From an uncultured Eubacteriales bacterium (GTDB lineage Bacteria; Bacillota; Clostridia; Christensenellales; CAG-917): a stretch of DNA of 61,907 nucleotides. The stretch covers positions 1-61,907 of the forward strand of contig URNP01000007.1 in the NCBI GenBank assembly GCA_900549225.1. Direction: 5' to 3'. This document shows, piece by piece, positions 44,249 through 51,817 of this stretch. How positions within the stretch are numbered: position 1 is the stretch's first letter; each line of letters begins with the position of its first letter. The notes below the pieces were generated by a model. It was not told where the DNA came from. It made no database searches and was given only the letters and a program-made list of their open reading frames with translations. The translations under genes were made by a program, and so were the position numbers.

Positions 44249-45058
44249 ATGATTCATCTTTTATGTCCGAAATGCAAAACTTCTTTATCCCTTCGAGGTC
44301 GCGACGGCGTATGCCAAAGCGGTCATCTTTACGACCGCGCCAAAGAGGGATATTTTTATCTTCTGCCGCCCAAATCCAACGCACCCGGCGACAACGCCGA
44401 GATGGTGAGAGCAAGACGGGATTTTTTGGATTGCGGATATTACGCTCCGCTTGCCGAGCAAATCGCAAACGAGATAAACTCACGATTTGACCGCCCCGTA
44501 ACCCTCGTGGACGCAGGCACGGGAGTTGGCTACTATTTGTCGAAAATCATCGAAAAAAGGCAAAACCACGACGACGTCTACATTGCCATCGACATATCCA
44601 AAAACGCAGTAAAAATCTGCGCAAAGCGCAATCCCGAAGCGGAATGTGCCGTTGCAAGCGTTTACGATATGCCTCTTGCCGACGAGTTTGCCGACGTCGT
44701 GATCTGCGTGTTCTCGCCTTTTGCTATGGATGAATACGCTCGAATTTTGAAAAACGGCGGCATATTGATTTTGGCGTACCCTTGCGAGAATCATCTTATA
44801 GAACTTCGTCGCGTACTGTACGAAAACGTGCGTAGCGTAGCAACGTCGCTTCCGGGCAGCACCCTCACACTTCTGAGCCAAAACGAAATCACCTATTCTT
44901 TCAATCTCGACTCGAGCAAAACGATATCCGACTTGTTGACGATGACGCCCTACGTTTATCGCGCTCCGAAGTCGTCCGTCGAAGAGGTAAAAAGCAAAAC
45001 TTCGCTCGCTCTGACCGCCGATTTTTGCCTCTGTACGCTTGAAAAAACAATTCGTTGA
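44249..45058 (+). CDS. RlmA-type 23S rRNA guanine N1-methyltransferase
   Basis: A 269-residue SAM-dependent methyltransferase with an N-terminal zinc finger: Cys6, Cys9, Cys22 and His26 (CPKCK, VCQSGH), then AKEGYFYLLP. The SAM pocket VDAGTGVGYYL is at about residue 86, and VICVFSPFAMDEYARIL with ILAYPCENHL is typical of the RlmA/RlmA-II (TlrB) group that methylates G745 or G748 in 23S rRNA helix 35. Which guanine, and whether it affects macrolide sensitivity, cannot be told. The gene is divergent from the U32 gene; no ribosome site, leaderless start predicted. Confidence 0.88.
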   Translation: MIHLLCPKCKTSLSLRGRDGVCQSGHLYDRAKEGYFYLLPPKSNAPGDNAEMVRARRDFLDCGYYAPLAEQIANEINSRFDRPVTLVDAGTGVGYYLSKIIEKRQNHDDVYIAIDISKNAVKICAKRNPEAECAVASVYDMPLADEFADVVICVFSPFAMDEYARILKNGGILILAYPCENHLIELRRVLYENVRSVATSLPGSTLTLLSQNEITYSFNLDSSKTISDLLTMTPYVYRAPKSSVEEVKSKTSLALTADFCLCTLEKTIR

Positions 45059-45129
45059 CAAACGCTGTATATTTTTATATAATACATTTTGTTATAGATT
45101 GAAAAATCCTAACGAAAGGACGGAAAATT

Positions 45130-45939
45130 ATGGACGAAATCAAAACCGATGCAATGCAAGATTGCACCGAAACGCAAGAAGTTGCAAACGAGCAAACCGA
45201 CGCCGTGGCAGAGGACGCTCAACCCGCTCAAGAGCCTCAAGGCAAAAAGAAAGTCAAATTGCCCAAAGGCTTACAAAAACTCGTTGACAAAATCAACTCC
45301 AACGAGAACGTGCGTCAAATGGTGGTATTCACGCTGTTCAGTTTCATCTGCGGCGGCTCGCAACTTATCATAACGCTCATTTTGCCAATGCTTCTCAAGT
45401 TGAGCAGCAGCCCCGTATTGCAAGCGGCATTCCCCGGATTCTATATCGGAAGCGTTCCGCTCTTCCAATACCTCGGAAAAGACGGCTTAGGCGGCGTATC
45501 CGACTTCATCGGCTTTTTGGTCGGTTCGGTAATCGGACAAGTCCTCACATTCATTCTCAACAGAAAGAAAACTTTCAAGTGCACCAACAATATCGTGGTT
45601 TCGGGCATTATGTACACGATCGTCGCGGTCGCAATCATCTTTGCACAAACTCTCGTTTGCGGCGCAATCCTCAACGCTCTCAACAACGCAGTTCCCGATG
45701 CAAGCGATTTCTTGTCGGGAACGGTATTCAACCTCGTAGCGCAAGCGGTTTCGGGCATTCTCGGTCTGGTTATGAGTTTCCTCGGTAACAAATTCCTCGT
45801 TATGCGCAACTGGGGCGAAAAGAAAAAAGCAACGGAAGCAACCGAATCTTCTCAAGAGACTTGCGCATGCTGCACTTGTGAAGACTGCCAAAGCGACGAC
45901 TCTTCCGCACTCGATCAAGCCGCATCCGACCAAGAATAA
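45130..45939 (+). CDS. GtrA-like polytopic membrane protein with Cys-rich tail
   Basis: A 269-residue protein. It has a charged N-terminus of about 50 residues (Glu/Gln/Ala rich, then KKKVKLPK), four membrane segments (about 63-90, 115-140, 150-175, 195-220), and a polar tail ending in CACCTCEDC and acidic residues. FILNRKKTF after the second helix and FLGNKFLVMRNW after the last resemble the GtrA/DPMS family motif (N-R-x-x-x-F), associated with moving polyprenyl-linked sugars across the membrane. No glycosyltransferase is adjacent, so the function is open. AAAGGA precedes the ATG. Confidence 0.65.
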   Translation: MDEIKTDAMQDCTETQEVANEQTDAVAEDAQPAQEPQGKKKVKLPKGLQKLVDKINSNENVRQMVVFTLFSFICGGSQLIITLILPMLLKLSSSPVLQAAFPGFYIGSVPLFQYLGKDGLGGVSDFIGFLVGSVIGQVLTFILNRKKTFKCTNNIVVSGIMYTIVAVAIIFAQTLVCGAILNALNNAVPDASDFLSGTVFNLVAQAVSGILGLVMSFLGNKFLVMRNWGEKKKATEATESSQETCACCTCEDCQSDDSSALDQAASDQE

Positions 45940-45955
45940 TCAACGCATACAACTC

Positions 45956-45988
45956 AAAAAGAACGGACGATTCATCCGTTCTTTTTTT
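45956..45988 (+). terminator. Terminator of the GtrA-like gene
   Basis: GAACGGA / TCCGTTC stem with a 7-nt loop, extended by A and T runs and followed by seven T. Confidence 0.88.
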
Positions 45989-46014
45989 ATGGATTGCAAA
46001 CACACTGCGTGCAC

Positions 46015-46077
46015 GTTTCTTTTTGCCCAACCACACGTTTTTGCGCAAGCGCAAAGTATGTTTGGGCAAAAAGAAAC
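46015..46077. repeat. 63-bp nested palindrome between two terminators
   Basis: Perfect 16-bp arms beginning GTTTCTTTTTGCCCAA enclose a second small hairpin TTGCG caag CGCAA. It lies between the GtrA-like gene's terminator and the tRNA-Gln terminator and belongs to neither. Confidence 0.7.
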
Positions 46078-46099
46078 ACCCTCACAAGTGAGGGTGTTT
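46064..46099 (-). terminator. Terminator of tRNA-Gln
   Basis: Stem AAACACCCTCAC / GTGAGGGTGTTT with a 2-nt loop, then TTTCTTTTT on the minus strand, four bases after the CCA end. Confidence 0.85.
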
Positions 46100-46103
46100 G
46101 CGT

Positions 46104-46177
46104 TGGCAGGAGCTATAGGAATCGAACCTACACAGTGGGAGTCAGAGGCCCAAGTGCTACCACTACACCAAGCTCCA
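46104..46177 (-). tRNA. tRNA-Gln (anticodon CUG), CCA encoded
   Basis: 74 nt including an encoded CCA. The anticodon loop CTCTGAC gives CUG; the T arm GTAGG-TTCGATT-CCTAT and D arm with GGTA are normal. Acceptor pairs 2-71 to 7-66 match, but position 1-72 is U-U, where bacterial tRNA-Gln usually has U1-A72, and 31-39 is C-U. A TTGCAA-17-TATAAT promoter lies just upstream and a terminator follows, so it is probably expressed. Confidence 0.9.
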
Positions 46178-46188
46178 TCGCGTGTGTT

Positions 46189-46217
46189 ATTATATATCAA
46201 TGCTCAACGTTTTGCAA
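46189..46217 (-). promoter_or_regulatory. Promoter of tRNA-Gln
   Basis: TTGCAA (46217-46212), 17 bp, TATAAT (46194-46189) on the minus strand, 12 bases before the mature 5' end. Confidence 0.8.
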
Positions 46218-46288
46218 TCGATTTTGCCAATCGTAAATAAAAAATAATGTCGTAAACGATAAATTTTGAGATAAATGCCTTGTTTTTG

Positions 46289-46317
46289 TTGCAAAAATGC
46301 GCCAATTGTTGTATATT
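46289..46317 (+). promoter_or_regulatory. Promoter upstream of the tRNA-Pro fragment
   Basis: TTGCAA (46289-46294), 17 bp, TATATT (46312-46317). It points at the truncated tRNA-Pro copy at 46362 and, 165 bp further on, the intact tRNA-Pro. Confidence 0.65.
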
Positions 46318-46361
46318 GCAAAGGCAGTCGGATTTATTGAATCTGTTTTGCAAAATATTAT

Positions 46362-46382
46362 CGGGGTGTAGCGCAGTTTGGT
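46362..46382 (+). pseudogene. Truncated tRNA-Pro: 5' end only
   Basis: The first 21 bases of the downstream tRNA-Pro, plus three bases before it (TAT), are repeated exactly and then stop after the D-loop GGT. The following 144 bases up to the intact gene carry no gene that I can see. Confidence 0.85.
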
Positions 46383-46526
46383 TTGCGATAAGAGCGGAAA
46401 CAAAACGAGCGAAATACCAAGAATAGATAAGATTTCAAATCGACTGTAAAAAACGCAAGACCTAGCGGAAATGCGCGACGCGCTCCCAAACTCGCTACGG
46501 TGCTTGTAAAAGCAAATTTATAATAT

Positions 46527-46603
46527 CGGGGTGTAGCGCAGTTTGGTAGCGCGTACGGTTCGGGACCGTAAGGCCGCGAGTTCAAGTCTCGCCACTCCGA
46601 CCA
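46527..46603 (+). tRNA. tRNA-Pro (anticodon CGG), CCA encoded
   Basis: 77 nt with a complete cloverleaf: acceptor CGGGGTG / CACTCCG (one G-U pair), D arm GCGC/GCGC, anticodon arm TACGG-TTCGGGA-CCGTA (anticodon CGG, reads CCG), T arm GCGAG-TTCAAGT-CTCGC and encoded CCA. A TATAAT lies only 2 bp before the 5' end, too close to serve it, so transcription probably starts at the promoter at 46289. Confidence 0.97.
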
Positions 46604-46612
46604 CAAACTTCG

Positions 46613-46646
46613 CTGAGTGCATACATTGTGTGCACTCAGTTTTTTT
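46613..46646 (+). terminator. Terminator of tRNA-Pro
   Basis: CTGAGTGCA / TGCACTCAG stem with a 9-nt loop and a run of seven T. A further inverted repeat (TATATCCGTT / AACGGATATA, to about 46693) follows directly. Confidence 0.88.
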
Positions 46647-46811
46647 ATATCCGTTCGACTTGCGCTTGCGCATACGTCAAAACGGATATAAAAATGAGCA
46701 CGCTTTGCGTGCCGAAGTTTGTGCCGTGGAACTAGCGATAGCGTATGTACCACGAAACACGAAGTGGCTCGAACCAATATATATTACACGATTCACTGTT
46801 TTCATTTTCTC

Positions 46812-46840
46812 TTGCGTACCCAAGGCGCAAGTGATATAAT
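46812..46840 (+). promoter_or_regulatory. Promoter of the dipeptidase gene
   Basis: TTGCGT (46812-46817), 17 bp, TATAAT (46835-46840); start about 20 nt before the ATG with CGGAGG as ribosome site. The 46694-46811 stretch holds nothing recognisable. Confidence 0.7.
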
Positions 46841-46866
46841 TCTCTCATTGAAATACGGAGGCAAAT

Positions 46867-48252
46867 ATGGATCTGAAAAAATATTATCCTCAACTGATAC
46901 AAACCATTCAAAACGCCGTACGCATCAAAACAGTGCTTGACGCGCCCGTACCCCGCGGTCCTTTCGGACAAGGCAACAAGGATTGTCTCGAATACGTATT
47001 GTCCGTTGCACAGGATCTCGGATTCCGCACGGTGAATCTTGACGGCTACTGCGGGTATGCAGAAGTCGGCGAGGGCGACGAACTCGTAGGCATCGTCGGG
47101 CATCTCGACGTAGTTCCCGAAGGCGACGGCTGGAAATATCCGCCATATTCGGGCGCGCTTGAAGAAGGAGCGATATGGGGTCGCGGCGCGATCGACGACA
47201 AAGGCCCTGCCATCATCTCTCTGTTTGCAATCAAGGCTCTTATGGACGACGGCTTCAAATTCAACAAGCGCGTGCGCGTGATCTTCGGCTCGAACGAAGA
47301 AACGGGCTCACTTTGCATGGAGCATTATCTCAAAGTGGACGAACCCATTTCCTACGGCGTTTCTCCCGACTCGGAGTTTCCCGTCATCTTTGCAGAAAAG
47401 AGCATCAACAGCATAGAGATCAAAGGCGAATCCTCGGACGGCAAAGGCGCAAAACTCGTAAGTCTTGACGGCGGCATCGTCATCAACGCCGTTCCCGACG
47501 TATGCACTTTCACCGTTGACGCAAACAAGGAAAATCCGAGCGACGTCGTCTCGAAGATACTCGCCTCTCTCGATGCAAATTCGATAAAGAGCGAACACTC
47601 GATAGACGGCTCTACGATCACCTTCACAGTGCACGGCAAAGCGGCGCACGGATCAGTTCCTCAACTTGGCATAAACGCAATCTCGTACGCTCTTAACGCA
47701 TTGAACGGCGTCGTGGACAACGACTTCGTGCGCGTCTACAACAAGTATATAGGAGTGTGCGTACACGGCGAAAAACTCGGTTGTTTCGCAGAAGACGAGT
47801 ATGGCAAGATTGCCGTCAACGTCGGATTGTGCAAATACGAAAACGGCAAATTTTCAATCAAGATCAATTCCCGACTTCCCTTCACAACCGACACGAACGC
47901 TATGTTTAACGGCATAAAAGCAACGCTTAAAGACGAGGTTTGCGCAAAAGTCGTTTTGATGGGACAATCCGAAGGCTTCAAGATCGATCCCGACTCGGAT
48001 ATGATAAAAGTGCTTGTCAACGCCTATAGAGAAGTCACGGGCGACGCGACCACAAAGCCCATATGTTCGGCAGGCGGAACTTACGCCCGCGAGTTCAACA
48101 ACTGCGTTGCCTTCGGTCCTGAAATGTCCGGTTACGGAGAAATGATAATCCACCAACCCAATGAAAGATTGACTCTTTCGGCAATGGAAGCAATCTTCTC
48201 CATCTACACCAAAGCCTACGCCGACCTCATCTCCAAGGTGAGTTTCAAATAA
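46867..48252 (+). CDS. pepV: M20 family dipeptidase (PepV/Sapep type)
   Basis: A 461-residue zinc metallopeptidase. The metal ligands are visible: GHLDVVPEGDGW (His, Asp), GAIDDKGP (bridging Asp), EETGS (catalytic Glu-Glu) and a late His (IIHQPNE). A long lid domain lies between. PepV enzymes cleave dipeptides with broad specificity in the cytosol, supporting amino-acid use. The gene is convergent with the phage cassette and shares a bidirectional terminator with it. Confidence 0.93.
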   Translation: MDLKKYYPQLIQTIQNAVRIKTVLDAPVPRGPFGQGNKDCLEYVLSVAQDLGFRTVNLDGYCGYAEVGEGDELVGIVGHLDVVPEGDGWKYPPYSGALEEGAIWGRGAIDDKGPAIISLFAIKALMDDGFKFNKRVRVIFGSNEETGSLCMEHYLKVDEPISYGVSPDSEFPVIFAEKSINSIEIKGESSDGKGAKLVSLDGGIVINAVPDVCTFTVDANKENPSDVVSKILASLDANSIKSEHSIDGSTITFTVHGKAAHGSVPQLGINAISYALNALNGVVDNDFVRVYNKYIGVCVHGEKLGCFAEDEYGKIAVNVGLCKYENGKFSIKINSRLPFTTDTNAMFNGIKATLKDEVCAKVVLMGQSEGFKIDPDSDMIKVLVNAYREVTGDATTKPICSAGGTYAREFNNCVAFGPEMSGYGEMIIHQPNERLTLSAMEAIFSIYTKAYADLISKVSFK

Positions 48253-48306
48253 GGTCTTCGTTAGCATTTATTTCATCGTTACCATACAAAAAAACTACGC
48301 AAAACG

Positions 48307-48341
48307 AAAAAAGCGAGAGCGTCCACGCTCTCGTTTTTTTC
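48307..48341. terminator. Bidirectional terminator between pepV and the phage cassette
   Basis: CGAGAGCG / CGCTCTCG stem with a 4-nt loop, flanked by A run and T run, so it can stop transcription from both sides. Confidence 0.9.
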
Positions 48342-48354
48342 TTTTACGCATTTG

Positions 48355-49380
48355 TCAAAAATAGAATTTCTGATCGCTCTTTTTGCTTTGAAGCGACGAG
48401 AGCAACTTGTCGTAAAGGTTGCCGAGATAGTATTTCATATTCGGCGAAGCCTTGAGTGCGTCCACCGCAACGTCGGGAGAAAGCGCGCTGTAAAAGTCGT
48501 ACGCAATGCGGTATCTTTCCGAATAGTTTTCGAGTTTTTCGCCGCTGTATCCGTATTTACTCTCATACTCCTGCTGTTCTTTCTCTTTTTCCTGTTTTTT
48601 CTTTTCGAGGTCTGCGACGTAATCGTCGATTTTCTTCTGCCTATCCGATTGGAAAGACTCGTTCTTTTTGCGTATTTCGTTGTTATACTCCTCGTACTCC
48701 TTGACTTTATCGTCCCTCTCGGATTTAAGTTTCGCTATAGACTCTTCGAGATCCTGTGCGGATTTGAGGTCGAGTTGATCGAGAGCCTCGTCTCTATCTC
48801 TTTGCAATTTCGAGATTTCGGAGTCGATTTGAGCGACCGCGCCGATATACGATTTTTCCGCTTCGGTGGCGGAGGAAAGGTGTTGCTTGTTGAGTTCGTC
48901 TATGCGATTCGTTGCCACGCTGCTTCTTGCCATACCTCTGCGGATAGAGTCGTCGTTTGCTTTTTCCTTGAGTTCGCTATAGAGTTTTTCGAGGTTTGAA
49001 TAACTGTCCGAGAGCGATTCTCTTGCGGATTTTTTATTTTCTTGAAGAGCGTCGAGTGCGTCGAGATATCTGTCGTTGATTTTGGTTTTCGACTGATTTT
49101 TTTCGCTATCGACCGCGCTTTGCGCTCTTTTTCGGATACTCTCGTCGCTCTCGGGCGTGTATTCGATTTCCTTAAGTCCCGATTCCGTCGGAAACAGTTT
49201 ATCGAAGTCGATCGGCTCGTCCTTTGGAAGAGAGTCGTTATATTTTTTCTCGAGGTCTGCGAGTTTTTTTGCAACGTCCGTCTCTTTGGTGAGTGCGTCG
49301 TTGATTTTGCCTTGTCTTTCTTCTTCGAGTTGCTTGTCCGTTTTGAACAAGTCCTTAATTTCGTCCCACAATGATGACAT
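48355..49380 (-). CDS. Long coiled-coil protein at the end of the phage cassette
   Basis: A 341-residue, very charged protein that I cannot assign to a family. Residues about 15-60 and 90-275 are heptad-rich coiled coil (Leu/Ile spaced in Glu/Lys/Asp/Arg background); a more globular C-terminus follows (KLENYSERYRIAYDFYSALS, then ASPNMKYYLGNLYDKLL). AGGAGA precedes the ATG. In P22 this position, after gp10, holds the tail needle gp26 and then DNA-ejection proteins, so a needle or ejection function is possible. Only position and coiled-coil character support that. Confidence 0.7.
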   Translation of the reverse strand: MSSLWDEIKDLFKTDKQLEEERQGKINDALTKETDVAKKLADLEKKYNDSLPKDEPIDFDKLFPTESGLKEIEYTPESDESIRKRAQSAVDSEKNQSKTKINDRYLDALDALQENKKSARESLSDSYSNLEKLYSELKEKANDDSIRRGMARSSVATNRIDELNKQHLSSATEAEKSYIGAVAQIDSEISKLQRDRDEALDQLDLKSAQDLEESIAKLKSERDDKVKEYEEYNNEIRKKNESFQSDRQKKIDDYVADLEKKKQEKEKEQQEYESKYGYSGEKLENYSERYRIAYDFYSALSPDVAVDALKASPNMKYYLGNLYDKLLSSLQSKKSDQKFYF

Positions 49381-49390
49381 AATATTTCTC

Positions 49391-49531
49391 CTATGCTGAT
49401 GGATTTTCGAGTGCGCTCACTCTTTGCGATAAACTCTCGACGGACAATTTCAGCGCGGTCAACGTCTTTTCGAGAGCGGTGATTCTGATCGTGAGTTCTT
49501 CCACTGACGATACGATTTCGTTGAAGTTCAT
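49391..49531 (-). CDS. 46-residue coiled-coil peptide in the phage cassette
   Basis: A very short gene: ATG at 49531 overlaps the stop of the gp10-like gene as ATGA, with AGGAGG 7 nt upstream. The product is one leucine-zipper-like helix (VEELTIRITALEKTLTALKL, then VESLSQRVSALE). Its strong ribosome site and coupling argue that it is real. It may pair with the next coiled-coil protein. Function unknown. Confidence 0.75.
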   Translation of the reverse strand: MNFNEIVSSVEELTIRITALEKTLTALKLSVESLSQRVSALENPSA

Positions 49532-50967
49532 AGCGTCCTCCTTTCCACGTCGAGATCGACGGCAAGCGGCGCAACGTATGCGTTCTGCTCGGTGGATTTG
49601 ATCTTAAATTGCACCCTCACGCCGCACTTTTCCACGGGGATATACCGTTGCTCGTCGCCACCGTTCACGGCAAAATCATATTCTTTTCCGTCAAGCACCA
49701 CGCCGAGCGTAATCGGGTATTTTGAAAAAATCGATACTCCGCGCACGGTTTTATACGTTGGCGATCCGAGCGTCGTTTCGGGGCTTTCGTACACTTTTTC
49801 GGTTGCCGCTCCAAACAGTTTTCCGCTTTTAGAGATCATTCCGAGCCTATGCTTATTGCCGTCGCCAAAGGTGCATATCACGTCCGAACCGTTTGCGGAT
49901 TTGACCGAGCAAAAACTCGAAACCTGCACGCCGGAGAGCACCGACACGTCCTTGGTTTCGGTGTCGAAAACCACCACTGCGTTGTTGTTTTCGCTCTCGA
50001 TTTCATCGAGCCTGCACCCAAGATAATACTTGTTTTCGAGGTATCCTCCGCACACGAATCTCTTGTCCGAAATGATTGGAAATTCCTTTCCCACTCTCAC
50101 TGCGTCGTAGCCGTCGAAAGCGTAAACGCCGTCCTCGGCGCAAAACATAATTTTATCTCCGCATAGCACGATCGAGTCTTTATATATACGTCCCGTATCG
50201 GTAAACACCTTTTTCATGATAAAATCGTTCTGATCGCCGTATGCAGTGAGTCGCAAAATTCCATAGTCCCTGAACACGTACAGATAGTTGAGGAAGGACA
50301 CCACTTTGATTGCGCTTCCCAAGTCGTCGGCAAAGTTTATATAACCGCCTTCTGTAGGCGACACTTTCCAATTCGACGGATCGAAGTCGTCTGAAAACCA
50401 CACCTGATTATTTACGCCGCTCACCGTTCCGAACACTCTTTCGTTATGCACTGCGATAGACGAAAATTTCGGTGCATTCGAGCAATAACTGACGACGTTG
50501 TCGTTGACGATAAAAAGTCCGTCGTCGCAAGACGACACGAGCAGCACGTCGTTGCTTTTATAGTTATAGTTGACGGCGTCGGGGCTTCCCGACAGATAGA
50601 AGTTTTCAAACTGATGCCACGTGTCTTGCTTAAACATAGACGTATACCACACGCTCGTATCCGCAAGCACGACCACGAGTCTGTCGTCCGAACGTTTGAA
50701 CGAGTCGGAGAGCTTTCTATAGTGAAACACGTTTACGATTTTCTTATCCGTTGCGAAAGTCGGATATTCGTGTCTTATGAGGCTCGGAAAGACGTAATAA
50801 CCGCTTGCGGGATCGATTCCGATTTTCCCGTTTATCACGCCTTTTTCAAAAGCGAAATTGTGGCAGGATTTCGCATATGCAAGCCCCGTCACCGATTCGT
50901 CCGACGAGTTGACGATTCCGTCAAACCCGACGCGTATTCTTTTTTTATAGGTTTTCACGTATTTCAC
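49528..50967 (-). CDS. P22 gp10-like head completion / DNA stabilisation protein
   Basis: A 479-residue protein. I start it at the GTG at 50967, 8 nt after AGGAGG and overlapping the previous stop as GTGA. It is rich in beta strands with repeating motifs such as KIMFCAEDGVYAFDGYDAV, LVSSCDDGLFIVND and LYVFRDYGILRLTAYG, suggesting a propeller-like fold. P22 gp10 is 472 residues, has the same place after gp4, and closes the portal channel. Identification rests on length, position and fold impression; sequence similarity to gp10 was not tested. Confidence 0.7.
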   Translation of the reverse strand: MKYVKTYKKRIRVGFDGIVNSSDESVTGLAYAKSCHNFAFEKGVINGKIGIDPASGYYVFPSLIRHEYPTFATDKKIVNVFHYRKLSDSFKRSDDRLVVVLADTSVWYTSMFKQDTWHQFENFYLSGSPDAVNYNYKSNDVLLVSSCDDGLFIVNDNVVSYCSNAPKFSSIAVHNERVFGTVSGVNNQVWFSDDFDPSNWKVSPTEGGYINFADDLGSAIKVVSFLNYLYVFRDYGILRLTAYGDQNDFIMKKVFTDTGRIYKDSIVLCGDKIMFCAEDGVYAFDGYDAVRVGKEFPIISDKRFVCGGYLENKYYLGCRLDEIESENNNAVVVFDTETKDVSVLSGVQVSSFCSVKSANGSDVICTFGDGNKHRLGMISKSGKLFGAATEKVYESPETTLGSPTYKTVRGVSIFSKYPITLGVVLDGKEYDFAVNGGDEQRYIPVEKCGVRVQFKIKSTEQNAYVAPLAVDLDVERRTL

Positions 50968-51512
50968 GCCTGCCACCTCCTCGTTTTCATGACGAGGTTC
51001 CTCCCCTTATAGCGCATCAACCCGATTTGCGCTCTGAAGTCGGAGTCGAAACTTTTTGCGAGGTCAAACATTTTGTTTTGGAAGTAGAATTCTGCGAGCG
51101 CGCCGTTGACAAGCGCGGATTTTGTAAGTCGCATATCGTTGATTTCCCCCTCGAAAGTCAACTCGGTTTGCGGCATATAGGCATACGTGATTTGCGCCGC
51201 TCCCGTCACGTCGCAAAAGATTTCCTGCGCTCCGCAAAAAAAACTTTTCTTCTCGTCGCCCTGCACGATTTTTATGGGGTACAGAATTTGTTTCGACAGC
51301 GTAGAAGATGCGATTTTTCCGTCCTGAAAAGACACCGATTCCGTATGAACGAGCGGCAGATAATCGCTCACGATTTCCCTGTAGATTATATTTATACAAG
51401 CGAGCAATCTGTTTTTCAATTCGGTTTTTTGAGCGTCGAGATTTTGCTCGTTTGAAAAGTCGGTTTGTCCCATTTTGGTCAGGCACTCGCCGACGACGTC
51501 TTTGATTTTCAT
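50964..51512 (-). CDS. P22 gp4-like head-to-tail connector protein
   Basis: A 182-residue protein starting at the ATG at 51512 (GGAGG 6 nt upstream), two bases after the preceding stop. Mostly helical, with KIKDVVGECLTKMG at the start, ACINIIYREIVSDYLPL, a small beta stretch (ITYAYMPQTELTFEGE) and ALVNGALAEFYFQNKMFDLA at the end. This resembles gp4/gp6-type connector adaptors that bind below the portal. P22 gp4 is 166 residues. Role inferred from size, position and helical content. Confidence 0.72.
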   Translation of the reverse strand: MKIKDVVGECLTKMGQTDFSNEQNLDAQKTELKNRLLACINIIYREIVSDYLPLVHTESVSFQDGKIASSTLSKQILYPIKIVQGDEKKSFFCGAQEIFCDVTGAAQITYAYMPQTELTFEGEINDMRLTKSALVNGALAEFYFQNKMFDLAKSFDSDFRAQIGLMRYKGRNLVMKTRRWQA

Positions 51513-51513
51513 A

Positions 51514-51816
51514 TTATTCCTCCACGGCGGCGAGAACGTTTTGGCGCGATCGTTTTGCATTTTCGATTTCCAATCGCGCGTTTTCGGCCTCTATTTCCGC
51601 AATAAGTTTATTGAGGTTTTCAAGCCTTGTTTTTCTTGCGTACTCGATAGCACGCGCGTCAAGGCGCTCGAAGGGCAATGCGATTTGCATTGCCCCGTTT
51701 GCGTAGATTTCGTATCTGTTCTTTTTCCGATTGAAGAAAAGTTCGTATCTTCTATCGACGCTTTTCAGCCTTGCGGCGATATTGAACAAATCGTGTCTTA
51801 CTTTTTGAAGTTCCAT
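51514..51816 (-). CDS. Small phage protein next to the coat gene
   Basis: A 100-residue protein starting two bases after the coat stop. DLFNIAARLKSVDRRYELFF, KNRYEIY, LPFERLDARAIEYARKTRLE and a C-terminal coiled coil (LNKLIAEIEAENARLEIENA) resemble a small conserved protein found beside coat genes in other Firmicutes short-tailed prophages. Its function in virions is not established. Confidence 0.75.
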   Translation of the reverse strand: MELQKVRHDLFNIAARLKSVDRRYELFFNRKKNRYEIYANGAMQIALPFERLDARAIEYARKTRLENLNKLIAEIEAENARLEIENAKRSRQNVLAAVEE

Positions 51817-51817
51817 C

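Noticed and set aside
46519..46524. TATAAT as the tRNA-Pro promoter
   Set aside because: It ends two bases before the mature tRNA, so initiation would fall inside the tRNA.
46358..46777. Minus-strand frame with a WRDLNSRPYGPEP-like peptide
   Set aside because: This is antisense of the tRNA-Pro gene and its fragment, a common false protein.
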